Origin: Thinopyrum elongatum
Lineage: Eukaryota > Streptophyta > Magnoliopsida > Poales > Poaceae
Direction of reading: 5' to 3'
Length of the DNA stretch: 64,000 bases
Assembly (NCBI GenBank): GCA_011799875.1
Contig: CM022303.1
Location: 424,942,483-425,006,482 of the forward strand
The notes below the pieces were generated by a model. That model ran no database searches and was not told where the DNA came from. It worked only from the letters and a program-made list of their open reading frames with translations. Made by a program: the position numbers and the translations under genes. This document shows, piece by piece, positions 33,688-45,230 of the stretch (position 1 is its first letter; every line of letters starts with the position of its first letter).

Positions 33688-35874
33688 CTAGTTCTTCTTC
33701 TTTGGGACCCACATCAACTTGATGGGGATCCTTGGAGTTGTAGTCGTACTTGATGAAGTGGAACTTGATGTAGACTTGGGAACCCACTTGACCAAGGCCT
33801 TTGGAGCTTCTTCAAATGAATCAATCTCCTCTTGAAGCTTGTCCTTGCCTTTTAGCTTGTGGTCTTGTGGTGGAAGATCATCTTGAGCTTGTGTTCCATC
33901 AAAGGAAGTGGGGTCATACTTCTCTTGTTGAGGAACAAACTTCGTCTTGGGGTATTGATCTTCTTCCCACTCAACTCCATTGGCATTGAACTTGCGTTCA
34001 AAACCAACACCTTGATTCTTCCGGTGCCTTCCTTGCGTGCGTACAATCTCCTCAAATTGCTTACTTCCGGCAAGGCTCTTGTAAACACCTTTCTCTATAA
34101 TTCCCTTCAATAAGCTGTTTTCTTTCTCAAGTGTAACTTGGCTAAGAGAATCATTAGTGGAATCAAGAGAACTACTAGAAGCAACAATATTGGATTTAGC
34201 ATGATTATTGTTACTACTAGAAGAAGAATCTTTCTTGTTCTTGTTGCTAGATTTTACTTGTGGCATGTAAGTAGACAAGAGTAAACACTTGGCAATGTAA
34301 GAAGAACTTTTCTTATGAAGATCATCATTGATTGCTTTTAAGAACCCATGTTCTTGCTCTAGATTGAGCTTTTCAAAGTGTAGCTTCTCATGAGTCTTTA
34401 AAAGCTCTCGATGATCCTCTAAGGTAGTTTCATGAGCTAACTTAAGAGTGTTTAATTTTTTAGTTAGACGCTCAATCTCCTTCTTATCATTGTCATTAAT
34501 TTTATCTTGATTAGCATGATTAATAGCAATTTCATCAAAGTTTTCATCACTAGAGTTGTCAACAAGTAAATCATCATCACCTAGCAAATCATGTTCATCA
34601 CTATTAAAATCAACGTACTCGGGGTGTGATACCTTGGGGCCTTTAGCCATGAAGCATCTTCCAATTCCTTCATTTGGTGAGTCAAATATGTCGTAGGAGT
34701 TGGATGACACAAGTGCAAGACCGGCAACACCTTCATCTTGAGTATGTTCAGAGTCGGAGTGATAACTTCTCTCGGAGTAGTGTTCGGAGTTGGAACCGGA
34801 TGCCCATTCACCAACATGAGCTTGATGTCTTCATCTTGTGTAGCTCTTTGATGACTTGTCCTTCCTTTCTGAATCCTTGCTTCTGTGAGAGGGTCTTCGT
34901 TCATAACGATCATCTCTACTCCTTCTCTCTCTTGGAGGTGATTCCTCTCTTTTACTTCTCCTCTTAGGTGAGTCTTCTCTTCTTTTGTAGGGAGCCATAC
35001 ACTCGTTGGAGTAGTGTCCGGGTCTTCCACAATTGTAGCAATTTCGTTTATGACTAGAAGATCTCTTGTCATAGTAGGACCTTGACTTGGAACTTCTCTC
35101 TTTGCTTCTACTCTTGTAGAACTTGTTGAAATTCTTCACCATTAGGCTCAATTCTTCATTGAATCCTTGTTTCTCACTTGATGTTGTGGGAGCATCACAT
35201 GAAGCTTTGTAAGCACCACTAGACTTGTTGTGAAGCTCTTCCTTATCCTTAAGTGACATCTCATGAGCAACAATTCTACCAATGACTTCCGTTGGCTTGA
35301 GATCTTTGTAATTGGGCATCATTTGGATCAAAGTGCACACGGTATCATATTTTCCATCCAAGGCTCTTAGGATCTTCTTGATGATGAATCTGTCGGTCAT
35401 CTCTTCACTTCCTAAGCCGGCAATCTCATTTGTGATGAGAGCAAGCCTAGAATACATTTCAGTGACTCCTTCACCATCCTTCATTCTGAACTTGTCAAGT
35501 TGACTTTGAAGCACATCCAATTTGGATTCCTTGATGGACTCGGTACCTTCGTCCATATCAACCAAAGTATCCCAAATTTCCTTTGCATTCTCAAGATGGC
35601 TGATTTTGTTGAATTCTTCGGGGCACGATCCGTTGAAGAGGATATCACAAGCTTGAGCGTTGTATTGCAACATCTTCAATTCTTCCGCGGTTGCTTCATG
35701 ATTTGGTTCTCTTCCATTTTTGAAGAATTCACCTTGCAAACGAATACACATAATAGCCCAAACGGTGGGGTTATGTCCAAGAATATGCATTTTCATCTTA
35801 TGCTTCCAACTAGCAAAATTAGTACCATCAAAGTAAGGACCTCTACGATGGTAATTTCCCTCGCTAGACGCCAT
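33688..35874 (-). pseudogene. Copia-type Gag with one in-frame stop
   Basis: The frame opens at an ATG (35874) with MASSEGNYHRRGPYFDGTNF, then the UBN2-type core (ASWKHKMKMHI, FRMKDGEGVTEMYSRL), a CCHC zinc knuckle (CYNCGRPGHYSNEC) and an Arg/Ser-rich tail. A TGA at 34833-34831 interrupts it. The same frame then continues to 33688 with an acidic stretch, a long coiled coil (KKEIERLTKKLNTLKLAHE) and a Ser/Thr-rich end (VPKSTSSSTSSSTT). Removing the stop would give about 728 residues, long for Gag, because the coiled-coil extension is fused on. Gag coats the element's RNA and builds particles. There is no protease motif. Confidence 0.8.
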
Positions 35875-35944
35875 ACTCTCCTAGGTTGTGAAACCAAGGC
35901 TATGATCACCAAAGCTATGGAAATCAAGGCAATTGGAGACCAAA

Positions 35945-35956
35945 GCTCTGATACCA
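35945..35956 (-). promoter_or_regulatory. Primer-binding site, initiator Met tRNA
   Basis: TGGTATCAGAGC on the minus strand, two bases inside the LTR border. It is complementary to the 3' end of plant initiator tRNA-Met, the usual Copia primer. Confidence 0.93.
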
Positions 35957-35958
35957 CT

Positions 35959-37615
35959 TGTAGGATCGAAAGTAGGTCTAGAGAGGCGGTGATTAGACTA
36001 CTTGACCAAATAAAAATCTAGCCTTTTCCCAATTTTAAGTCTTGGCAGATTTTAGCAACTTAGCACAAGTTAAGCAATCAACCTACACATGCAATTCTAA
36101 GACTGTAGCGGCGAAAAGTAAAACATTGCATATGAAGGTAAAGGGAAGGGTTTGAAGAAGGCAAACGCAATGTAGACACGAAGATTTTTGGCGTGGTTCC
36201 GATAGGTGGTGCTATCGTACGTCCACGTTGATGGAGACTTCAACCCACGAAGGGTAACGGTTGCGCGAGTCCACGGAGGGCTCCACCCATGAAGGGTCCA
36301 CAAAGAAGCAACCTTGTCTATCCCACCATGGCCATCGCCCACGAAGGACTTGCCTCACTCGGGTAGATCTTCACGAAGTAGGTGATCTCCTTGCCCTTAC
36401 AAACTCCTTGGTTCAACTCCACAATCTTGTCGGAGGCTCCCAAGTGACACCTAACCAATCTAGGAGACACCACTCTCCAAAAGGTAATAAATGGTGTGTT
36501 GATGATGAACTCCTTGCTATTGTGCTTCAAATGATAGTCTCCCCAACACTCAACTCTCTCTCACAGATTTGGATATGGTGGAAAGATGATTTGAGTGGAA
36601 AGCAACTTGGGAAGGCTAGAGATCAAGATTCTTGTGGTTGGATTGGAATGTCTTGGTCTCAACACTTGAGTAGGTGGTTCTCTCTCAGAAAATGAGTAGT
36701 GGAAGTGTAGGCTCGTTCTGATGGCTCTCTCTTGAATATAGAAGGGGTGGAGGGGGTATATATAGCCTCCACACAAAATCTAACCGTTACACACATTTGA
36801 CTCAACTCGGTCAGACCGAATAGAAGAACTCGGTGAGACCGATCTAGTTCAAAATGTGAATGTTAGGAATTTCGGTGGGACCGACATGATCAACTCGGTG
36901 GGACCGATGTGCTAGGGTTAGGGCAAAATCTCATCTCGGTGTGACCGATTGCATGAACTCAGTGTGACCGATTTCAGCAATGAGCAAACAGAGAGTTGGT
37001 CAGGCAAACTCGGTGGGACCGATCGCTCCTTTCGGTAAGACCGAAACGTTACGAAAGGGAAACAGAGAGTTTGCATTGCGAACTCGGTGGGACCGATCGC
37101 TCATTTCGGTGAGACCGAAACGTTACGAAGGGAAATAGAGAGTTTGCAATCCCATCTCGGTGAGACCAAAATCCCTATCGGTGAGACCGAACTGATTAGG
37201 GTTTCTGGCAGTGGCTATGTCAAAGGAACTCGGTGGCACCGGATAGATCAAATCGGTGGGGCCGAGTTTGACTTTAGGTTTAGGAAATATTTGGAATGAG
37301 AAAGTGGTTGAGGGTTTTGGAGCATATCACTAAGCATTTTGAGCAAGTAGACCATTAAGCAACACCTCATCCCCTTTTAATAGTATTGGCTTTTCCTATG
37401 GACTCAATGTGATCTTGGATCACTAAAATAGAAATGTAGAGTCTTGAGCTTTTGCCAATATTTGTCCTTAGCATTTTGAGGGGTCCACATCTCTAGTCCA
37501 TGTGCCATGCCAATCATTGAACTTTCTGAAATATTTAACTTGAAAGGATATTAGTTCAATGAGCTATATGTTGTTATGAATTACCAAAACCACCCGGGGA
37601 ATAGTTGCACTTTCA
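35959..37615 (-). repeat. LTR (5') of the Copia-like element
   Basis: The 1657-bp LTR is bounded TG...CA. On the minus strand it starts TGAAAGTGCAACTATTCCCC and ends CGATCCTACA just before the primer site. A TATA box (TATATATA, 36764-36757) follows a U3 packed with TCGGT-N3-ACCGA sites (36807-37265). The R-U5 leader holds long GAGAGA- and ATC-rich stretches. The other LTR is not in the window, so LTR age cannot be estimated. Confidence 0.85.
36800..37270. promoter_or_regulatory. Array of palindromic TCGGT-N3-ACCGA sites in U3
   Basis: Sites occur near 36808, 36831, 36871, 36894, 36934, 36959, 37011, 37033, 37083, 37106, 37157, 37178, 37229 and 37253. Pairs sit 21-24 bp apart. From 37008 the pairs repeat every ~72 bp together with CGTTACGAA and AGAGAGTTTGCA. 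Confidence 0.8.
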
Positions 37616-37774
37616 GCCGCCCGTGCGGTGGTCTTTAGGGGAAGAATAAGAGGCAAGGAAGAAGAAGGGTTAGGAGATATAGGATCTTCATCCAACCGCC
37701 TGAAATGGTTGACTGACCCAAATGACGAAAGTCAGGCGACTTGCATGTAGACATTCCCATATATTCAGTACCAT

Positions 37775-39245
37775 CATCGTAGGTGCTTCGAGACATACGC
37801 GCAAGCAGTGCTCCTCAACCCATCAAGCTAAACAACATGCCACTCATAATTCCAAACTTAGTTGCTCAAATACGAATCTGGTATGATGCTGACATGTACT
37901 AAAACAGAGAATGTTTAATTGGTCAGCTAATGTTCCTACTTTACTTTCGAAAAGCACATGTGCCACATATTGAGGGACAACACGGAGTTGCATTCTTTAT
38001 GCGCTCTTGTTCATCATGTGTGGCCAACCAACATTTTATTATCCAAAATCTGCTTGCTCTTCTTTAGCATGCTCCTCTTCTGTTCTTCTTTTGTAAGTAC
38101 CCTCTCCGTACTTAAATATAAGTCTTTGTAGAGATTCCTCCATGTACTACATATGGAGCAAAATGAGTGAATCTACACTCTAAAATGTATCTATATACAT
38201 CCGTATGTGATCCATAGTGGAATCTCTACAAAGACTTGTATTTAGGAACAAAGGGAGTATAATAGTTGTACAATATGTTCTTTGTAGTGAAGAGGAGCAG
38301 GGACATTTGCAGTGTACAGGTCTATTCGGTCGCTTGTCATGGACGCTTTCAACTCTTCGTGTTGGTCTTCATGTCGATTGTCATGGACGCTTTCAACTCT
38401 TCATATTTGGTCGTATGTGTCACCTTTGAGAGTTAGACTGATAGCAACAGTACTGCGCCTTCAGTTGTAGAGAGCCGGTATCCGAAGCCTTTCTAGCCGT
38501 ACCGGCAATACTAGCACATATTTTCTAGCAAGTTCCACTTTCCTGATTTTACTCCTGATGCTTAGGGTTTTCCCATTATATCTACACTATGATCTACGTA
38601 GGTGCTTTGTGTCCTACTAGCAGCTGTCCACCCTTTAAAGCTAAATAACACACCAATCATACGTCCTAAGCTTCTTCAAATACGAATGTGATATGATACT
38701 GACATTAGCTAACAGACACACATTTAATTGGTTAGCTAATGCTCCCACTTGAGTTTCCAAATGCATGTGGCCACATATAGAGAGACATCATGGAATGGCA
38801 TTTTTTGGGCGCCCTGATTCATCATGGGTGGGCAACCAACATTGTATAGAAAGAAGGGGAATCTCAATAATATGCTTCCCCTTCTATTCTTTAACATGTT
38901 CCTCTTCTGTTCTTCTTTAGTAAGTACAGTATGTTCCTTGTCAGGAAGGGGAGCAGGGACATCTGCAGTCGACAGCTCTATTGGGCCGGTTCTACTACAT
39001 GATTTCGCACTTCGAGTTGGTCTGCCATAATATCCCGGAAATGGTGGGAGCCGCACGGTCTTTGATAGACTAGACTGATAGTAACAGCAGTGCGCCTTCA
39101 GATGAATAGAGCTGGCCTATAGGTGATCGATAGGCTGCATATTAGTAGCGGCAAAACCCTGTATTTTCCAGCCAGTTCCGCTTTCCCGATTTATTGATGG
39201 TGGTTATGGTGTACCCCTTTTATCTACACTATGATCTGCCTAGTG
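37775..39245. repeat. Two tandem copies of a ~650-bp CACTA segment
   Basis: Copy 1 (37775-38590, enlarged by the MITE) and copy 2 (38591-39245) share AATACGAAT-TG-TATGAT, TTAATTGGT-AGCTAATG, CATGTTCCTCTTCTGTTCTT-like, GGGGAGCAGGGACAT and CTACACTATGATCT in the same order. Divergence is clear but moderate. Confidence 0.8.
38100..38257. mobile_element. Stowaway MITE inside CACTA copy 1
   Basis: The 158-bp element has inverted ends (CCCTCTCCGTACTTAAATAT and TATTTAGGAACAAAGGGAG) and an internal TAGAGATTCC / GGAATCTCTA pairing. It is flanked by TA (38098-38099, 38258-38259). The tandem partner has an empty site near 38930. Confidence 0.93.
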
Positions 39246-39532
39246 GGTGTGCGCTCTCGTTATCATGGTTTGGCAATAAACTTTCTATACGGTATATTAT
39301 GAACCTATAATCTGCCAACTATCCTTATATCTGGAGCTCCCAACAGGGAGCCTATTTTTTGTGTAGTTGTGCCAGATTATATTAATCTACTCACCATATT
39401 ACAACACACATGGGCTCTCTATCAGAATCCAGTGATAGCACACAAGGGTTTACAGGGAGCCCCTATTATATTACAATATCATCTGCATTACAAAGATAAT
39501 CTCACTACTATTTATGTTTTCGTGCTTTTCAG

Positions 39533-41717
39533 ATATTGTACGTAATCACAATGAATATAAGAATGCGCACATCAGAAGAATATTGCAGAACAGTTCAATG
39601 GGTAACAAACTTGGCATCAAGGGATTGAGGTCCATTGTGGATGCAATGAAACCCACATGCTCCCGCCCTCTAGATTCGTATTCAGAATATGATCCTAATG
39701 ACTATTCTGAGCTCAAGGAGTCAAAGGCAGATGGCCTATCCTGTTCACCCAATAAGGTGCCTGTTCTAATTTGCAAGGTTTTATTGGTCGCACGTATCTT
39801 GCATAAGGTGTCTTGAATTTCTTTTGCTTCGTTGCACCGCCATCTACTTAGTTTACTCATGATATATGTGAAGATGCCATGCCCATCCATTATCAATACC
39901 TATTCCATTTATCGTCATAGGCAGAGGGTGATTGCAGAACCTGAAGGAGTACAAGCAAAGTCCTTGAAAAAGGTGGTGCTACCAGAGAAATCAGATGGCA
40001 CCCCACTTATATCGGCGATAGAACCAGCGCCGCAAAACCTAGGATATCGCAACTATGCTGGTCGCTGCTTTGCTCTTGTGAGTACCTATTGTCCTATCGC
40101 TGTACTTACATTCATACCTGGTGGATTATGTGACATCATTGTGCATTATAGCTTGCTTATCCACTGTTCGCTCCAAATTATCAGATCTATATTAATGCTT
40201 ACATTAATGTAGAATAAACCCAATGCTTATGAAGAAATTTAGTTCTGCATTGTTCTTGTAAGTATCTGTTGTCCTTCATCACTGTACTTCTATTGTCAGC
40301 TAGTTCTTCATGTACACTTTGCAGCTTATTTTCCCTTGCCCTCCATTTTCTACACATCAGATCTACATTTACTTTTGCCAAAATATTGAATAAAACCAAT
40401 GTTACTGAAGAAGTTTAGCTTTGCATTGCCCTTGTCAGTGCCTTTTGCCTGTATGCTGTATTTACATTTGTACTCTGCATCTTAGGTTAAATAATCGCCA
40501 TTTGTTCCTATATTTTCACATCTATATTTACTCTTAACAAAATGTAGAATAAAGGCAATGCTCTTGAAGAAGAGTGTGCGGTAAACTTCTTGAATTGCCC
40601 CCCATCAATATGGACAAGGGCTTTATAGAGCCGGTCTTCACTACTAATGTAAGTTTGTCCTCCTCGAGCCTTCAAACTTTGTTGTGTATATTTGGATAGC
40701 TATGAGTGCAAATGCTGTTTATTTTTGTCGTCTGCATCAAATTGCTTGTTCAAAGTTTATAACGAAGAAGTACATAAACATAAGTTTGTCCTTCTCAATT
40801 TCAGTCTTTAGTTATACAATCTAGTTCCTTATTCATACCATGTAAATTAAACTAAACATAACAAGTTATCTTCTTTAGCACTGCGTGTATGCTTGTGTTC
40901 TTGATCTGTAATCCAGTGGTGTGGTGAAACTACCAACTCCAGCACAATGTCATATCCTGCTATGTCTCAACTATGAACAATGCCATATTATATTAATGCT
41001 ATTTAAATCATGTCTCTTTATTTACCAATCTGAAATGGTATAAATTGACAGTACACTCACCATTCATGCTTATACGCTGTTTAGCACTACATGTATGCTT
41101 GTGTTCTTGATCTGTAATCCAGTGGTATGGTGAAGCTGGGCGCTCCTGCACAATGCCATTTCCTACCGTCTTAACTATGAACAATGCCTAGTATGTTAAT
41201 GCTATTTTAAATCGTGTCTCTTTATTTCCGACAAAGAAATGAGATGAATTGATAGCGCTGATGCTTATACGTGCAAAACCTGTTATCTACCTACTTGTTT
41301 CTCTTTCAGGGTGACAACACTGATGCTAGGAAGAACTGCCACAATGATAGTGAGACGAACCCATTGTTTGTCCCTCTAACATATATTCCAGAGAAGAAGG
41401 CCACACATCTTGAGGGTAGTGATACAACCCCAAAGTCATGTCTTGATGTAGTGTCGAACTTACTCAGTGACACAAGCTCGATGAAGTCGCCGCCTGAATC
41501 TGTTCGGCTTCTTCAGTCTGAAATTCAAGCAGAAAGACATGCTTCCACTCAAATCCGACTGGAACTCCAATCTCTATGCAAGATTAACCATAAGTACAGG
41601 ACGTCTATTGATGCTATGCAGCTTGAGTTGGTGAATATAAGCGTCAAACAAGTGCAGTCTCATCAGGTTGCTAAGCTGCTTCCGCTGCAGCTCCTGGGCT
41701 GGGCTAACCTTTCTTGA
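39533..41717 (+). CDS. CACTA accessory (TnpA-like) protein gene, spliced
   Basis: Three exons, 39533-39756, 39925-40077 and 41310-41717, have good acceptors (GCTTTTCAG, CATAGGCAG, CTCTTTCAG) and donors (AAG|GTGCC, CTT|GTGAGT). All junctions are phase 0. The encoded segments are hydrophilic (NHNEYKNAHIRRILQNSSMG; VIAEPEGVQAKSLKKVVLPE) and end in a coiled coil (SEIQAERHASTQIRLELQ). An extra exon at 40548-40648 (NKGNALEEECAV) is likely but off by one base at a run of six C's. The 5' exons are not identified. TnpA-like proteins bind subterminal repeats of CACTA elements; I infer that role from position and style, not from a recognised domain. Confidence 0.55.
40068..40600. repeat. Three tandem exon-intron units in the CACTA gene
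   Basis: TTGC-CTTGT-AGT followed by CTGTACTTACATT-like sequence begins near 40068, 40246 and 40425 (period about 178). Each unit also carries an AATAAA-CCAATG-T-TGAAGAAG block (40210, 40390, 40548). The third retains an open exon, while the first two reach TAG soon after. Confidence 0.7.
40880..41230. repeat. ~210-bp tandem duplication in CACTA intron
   Basis: GTATGCTTGTGTTCTTGATC, TGTAATCCAGTGGT-TGGTGA and AACTATGAACAATGCC occur at 40884-41030 and again at 41092-41230. Confidence 0.8.
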
Positions 41718-42029
41718 ACTGTGTTGAAGTGCTGTCGGTTCTGGCTATTATTTTGTTGGCCTGTTTACTTCCACTGGTGGCAACCTGCCCAGTTTATGGA
41801 ATCTGCTATTTGGTAGCCCTTTATTATCACTGGCGGCGAACTTTGATACCCAGGGGATGTAATATGCTGTATTTTCTTTGTTGTATAGTCTAGGTTTATT
41901 CTTCGTCACGATGCTATAATTTATTTGCTATTTATGCTGTCGTCGCTCTGAGAAAAGGTCGTAATCTTCGATCGTAGCGCAATGAGCCAATAGGTTAGGT
42001 TTATAAAAAAATAATTTCGGTACTAAAGA
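41718..42029. other. 3' flank of the CACTA gene
   Basis: T-rich sequence after the stop codon. TAATATGCTGTATTTTC and AATTTATTTGC near 41865-41930 could hold polyadenylation signals, but none is decisive. Confidence 0.35.
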
Positions 42030-42960
42030 AGGCCGGTCGCCAATCGCTAGTTCGGGCCGAACCGTGGGCCTACAATCATCTTGGGCCATTAGTTAGGTCT
42101 AGACTTAATCTGGCCCACTATTAGTTTCAGGCCTTTGAAAGGCCGAGTAAACCGCTTGCCTTAATTGGGCCAGAAAATTAAATAGGCTTTTAACAGGTTG
42201 AGATCTAGATTGAGCCTTAATTGTGGCGAACAAATCACGGGCCGACAGCAGGCTGTAATATACATTGGCCCATTATTAGCCCATTTGTATGACGGGCCAT
42301 TAACAGGCTGAAATGTTTTTGGGCCATGGCTGACCCAAGCACATGACGGGCTGGAAGCAGGCCGAATGTATAACGGGCCAAAATTAGGCCCAACACTATC
42401 AAGGGCCTTTAACGGGCCGATAGGCAGTTTGGGCTAGAATGTACCCACGAAGACTACGGGCCGTTAAGAGGCCGAAAGTAACTACGGACCAGAATTAGGC
42501 CCAGGTGCAACTCGGGCCTTTAAATGGCCGAAAGTGAAACCAGACCGAAAGAGGCCCATATGTAGACAGGGCCGCTGACAGGCCAAAACTAATATCGGGC
42601 CAAACTGTTAAACGGGCCATTAAGAGGCCGAAGAGCAAATTAGCCCCCCAATGGGCCCGATGGCACAGTAGCTGTTAAAGGGCCGTATCTCTTATGGGCC
42701 ATAATTTGGCCCAAGATATGAAAGTCAGTTAACGGGCCGGATCAGGTATGGACCGTAATTTGGCCCAAACTATTGCAGGCTGTTAATGGGCCGGATCTGA
42801 TACGGGCCGTAAACTGGCCCAGAATATTGCAGTCCTTTAACGGCCCGTATCTGATGTGGGCCATAATTTGGTCCAGAAAATGTTAGGCTGTTAACGGGCC
42901 GGCCCATTAGATCTGACGAAATCTTGTGGGCCTGTTCCTGGGCCGGCTTTTAAACCTATA
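42030..42960. repeat. CACTA subterminal repeat array
   Basis: A motif GGGCC-(G/A)TTAA-(C/A)AGGCCGAAA, and variants with AATTTGGCCCA, recurs roughly every 30-60 bp on both strands more than 15 times. Short repeats of this kind bind the element's own protein in known CACTA systems. Confidence 0.8.
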
Positions 42961-43195
42961 TGGGCCTCTATTGTGCCGTCCCACATGTCAACGTTTCATT
43001 GGCGATTCTTGTCCAATGGACGGTTGACATCTGTCCCAACGCTGAGCTGACACATCGATCGTCGGCGAATGAGAATTTTACACATGGAAAATCACCATTG
43101 GTCCGGGCTGTTAACGGGTTATCGGATCCAAACCGGAACCCGATAGCTTAACGGCGACCCGTTACGGTGGATGCCACATGTCAGTTACCCTTGAC

Positions 43196-43406
43196 GAAAG
43201 CACTTCCATGACGCGCCATTTATCGTCATGGAAGTGGACACTTTCGTGATGATAATTTTGGTATTGTCATGGAACACTTCTATGACAGCACATGTATGAC
43301 TATCTTGATTCTGTCATAAAATCGTCATGGATGTACATGCATGACAGAAAACGTGACCTACTGTGACAAACACGTATCATCACGAAAGTTTATTTTTTTT
43401 GTAGTG
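43196..43406. repeat. CACTA right terminus
   Basis: Inverted motifs (CATTTATCGTCATGGAAGTG, TATGACA / TGTCATA) lead into the terminal TTTTTTTTGTAGTG. The next bases, GGA, would be the 3-bp target duplication, but the left side is not available to confirm it. Confidence 0.8.
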
Positions 43407-43981
43407 GGAATGCATTGTGGAGTAGTTATTAGATGATGGGTTGCTAGAGTGACAGAAGCTTAAACCCTAGTTTATGCGCTACTTCGTAAGGGACCAATTT
43501 GGATCCAAAAGTTTAATGCTATGGTTAGATTTTATCTTAATACTTTTCTCGTAGTTGCGGATGCTTGTGAGGTGGTTAATCATAAGTAGGAGGTTTGTTC
43601 AAGTAAGAACACCACCTAAGCACCAGTCCACCCACATATCAAATTATCAAAGTAGCGAACATGAATCGAACCAACATGATGAAAGTGATATGGTGAAATT
43701 CCCGTGTACCCTCAAGAACGCTTTGCTTATCATAAGAGACTGTTTTGGTGTGTCCTTTGCCACAAAAGGATTGGGCTACCTTGCTGCACTTTATTCACCA
43801 TTACTGTTACTTGCTCGTTACAAATTATCTTGCTATCAAACTACCTGTTACCGACAATTTCAGTGCTTGCAGAAATTACCTTGCTGAAAACCACTTGTCA
43901 TTTCCTTCTGCTCCTCGTTGGGCTCGACACTCTTACTTATCGAAAGGACTACGATTGATCCCCTATACTTGTGGGTCATCA
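43407..43981 (+). repeat. Element A, 3' part of the 5' LTR
   Basis: It ends CTTGTGGGTCATCA, the same ending style as element B's LTR (CTTGTGGGTTATCA at 49094). This shows the two are related Athila-type elements, although the rest differs. The LTR 5' portion lies on the other side of the CACTA. Confidence 0.8.
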
Positions 43982-43992
43982 AGGCTCTTTTC

Positions 43993-44011
43993 TGGCACCG
44001 TTGCCGGGGAG
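43993..44011 (+). promoter_or_regulatory. Element A primer-binding site
   Basis: TGGCACCGTTGCCGGGGAG, 11 bases after the LTR end. It resembles the Asp-tRNA-type site used by Athila-like elements, with one change from the usual TGGCGCC start. Confidence 0.8.
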
Positions 44012-44072
44012 TGAAGCGCTCTTGGTAAGGAAAAAATATTACTACGTGCTAAATTTATTGTCACTTGTTACT

Positions 44073-44771
44073 ATGAAGAATCATCCTTCGAGGGGTTTGT
44101 TCGGGGTATCTTCACCTCGACCGGAACCACAATTAGTTACCCCTCAACCTACTGCACCTACTGAAAATATTGGTTATGAAATTCCTTCGGGTATGATAGA
44201 ACAACTGCTAGCTAATCCTTATACAGGAGATGGAACCGAACATCCTGATATGGACTTGATATATGTGGATGAAATTTGTGGATTATTTAAGCTTGCAGGT
44301 TTATCCGGAGATGAAGCTAAGAAGAACGTTTTCCCTTTATCTTTGAAGGGAAAAGCATTGACATGGTATAGGCTATCCGATGATATTGGATCTTGGAACT
44401 GGAATAGATTGAAATTGGAATTTCACCCAAAAAAAAATGCTGTGCATCTATTTCATCGTGATCGGAATTATATATATAATTTTTGGCCTTGTGAAGGAGA
44501 AAGTATAGCTCTAGCTTGGGGGAGGCTTAAGTCAATGTTATATTCATGCCCCAATAATGAGCTCTCTAAAGAAATTATCATTCAGAATTTTTATGCTCGG
44601 CTTTCTCGTGATGATCAATCCATGCTCGATACTTCTTGTACTAGTTCTTTTATGAAGAAGACTATTGAATTCAGGTGGGATATTTTAGAAATAATTAAAT
44701 GCAACTCTGAAGATTGGGAACTCGACGAAGGTAAAGATTCAGGTATTAAGCTTGAATTTGATTGTTCTTAA
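44073..44771 (+). pseudogene. Element A gag
   Basis: The ATG at 44073 (MKNHPSRGLFGVSSPRPEP) opens an Athila-type capsid region: LFKLAGLSGDEAKKNVFPLS, LKGKALTWYRL, ESIALAWGRLKSMLYSCPNN. The frame ends at a TAA (44769-44771) made by a frameshift. Gag sense continues in another frame to about 44888, where a TGA follows. Gag normally assembles the particle and packages RNA; this copy cannot make a full protein. Confidence 0.85.
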
Positions 44772-45230
44772 ATCTTTTATGAATACCGATGCTTTTCACA
44801 AGTTTAGCACTAAATATGGACTTGACTCTGAGATAGTAGCCTCCTTTTGTGAATCTTTTGCTACTCATGTTGATCTCCCTAAGGATAAGTGATTTAAATA
44901 TCATCCCCCTATTAAAGAAGAAATTAAAGAACTGGTCTTAGTTAAAGATGAAACTATTATTTACAATGTTGATCCAGTTGTACCTACTGCTTATATTGAA
45001 AAACCACCTTTCCCTGTTAGGATAAAAGAACATGCTAAGGTTTCAACTGTGGTTCGCAAAATTAATATTAGAGCACCTAAACCTACTGAACAAATTAAAG
45101 TAGGACCTAGTGTTGTTGTGGTTAAAGATCTCCTGGTAGAAAATAGATGGGCATGTTATTTACTTCTGTGATGCTGCTGCTAGAATTTCCAAACCCGATG
45201 AAAAAGATAAAACATTGACCTGTTGTTGGC

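Larger units (their letters stand above)
29970..37615 (-). mobile_element. Copia-like retrotransposon without pol, one LTR present
   Basis: In minus orientation it has the LTR (37615-35959), Met-tRNA primer site, gag with a CCHC knuckle, a long non-coding stretch and an extra ORF (31940-29977). No integrase, reverse transcriptase or RNase H could be found. The second LTR expected below 29970 is absent, so the element is 3'-truncated there or rearranged. The left border is approximate. The gag type (UBN2-like plus CX2CX4HX4C) is that of Copia elements; the overall plan resembles large non-autonomous retrotransposon derivatives. Confidence 0.75.
37616..43406 (+). mobile_element. CACTA transposon, right end intact, left end not found
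   Basis: The right terminus TTTTTTTTGTAGTG (ending 43406) is the inverse of CACTACAAAA, the CACTA signature. Inside it lie palindromic CGTCATGGAAGT-type sequence (43196-43340), a dense subterminal repeat array (42030-42960) and a spliced accessory gene (39533-41717). The DNA from 37616 rightward is repeated within the element, so it belongs to it. The CACTA left end is missing: the Copia-like element ends exactly at 37615, so the left part was cut off or lies beyond the window's identifiable sequence. No TnpD-type transposase is present. Confidence 0.75.
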
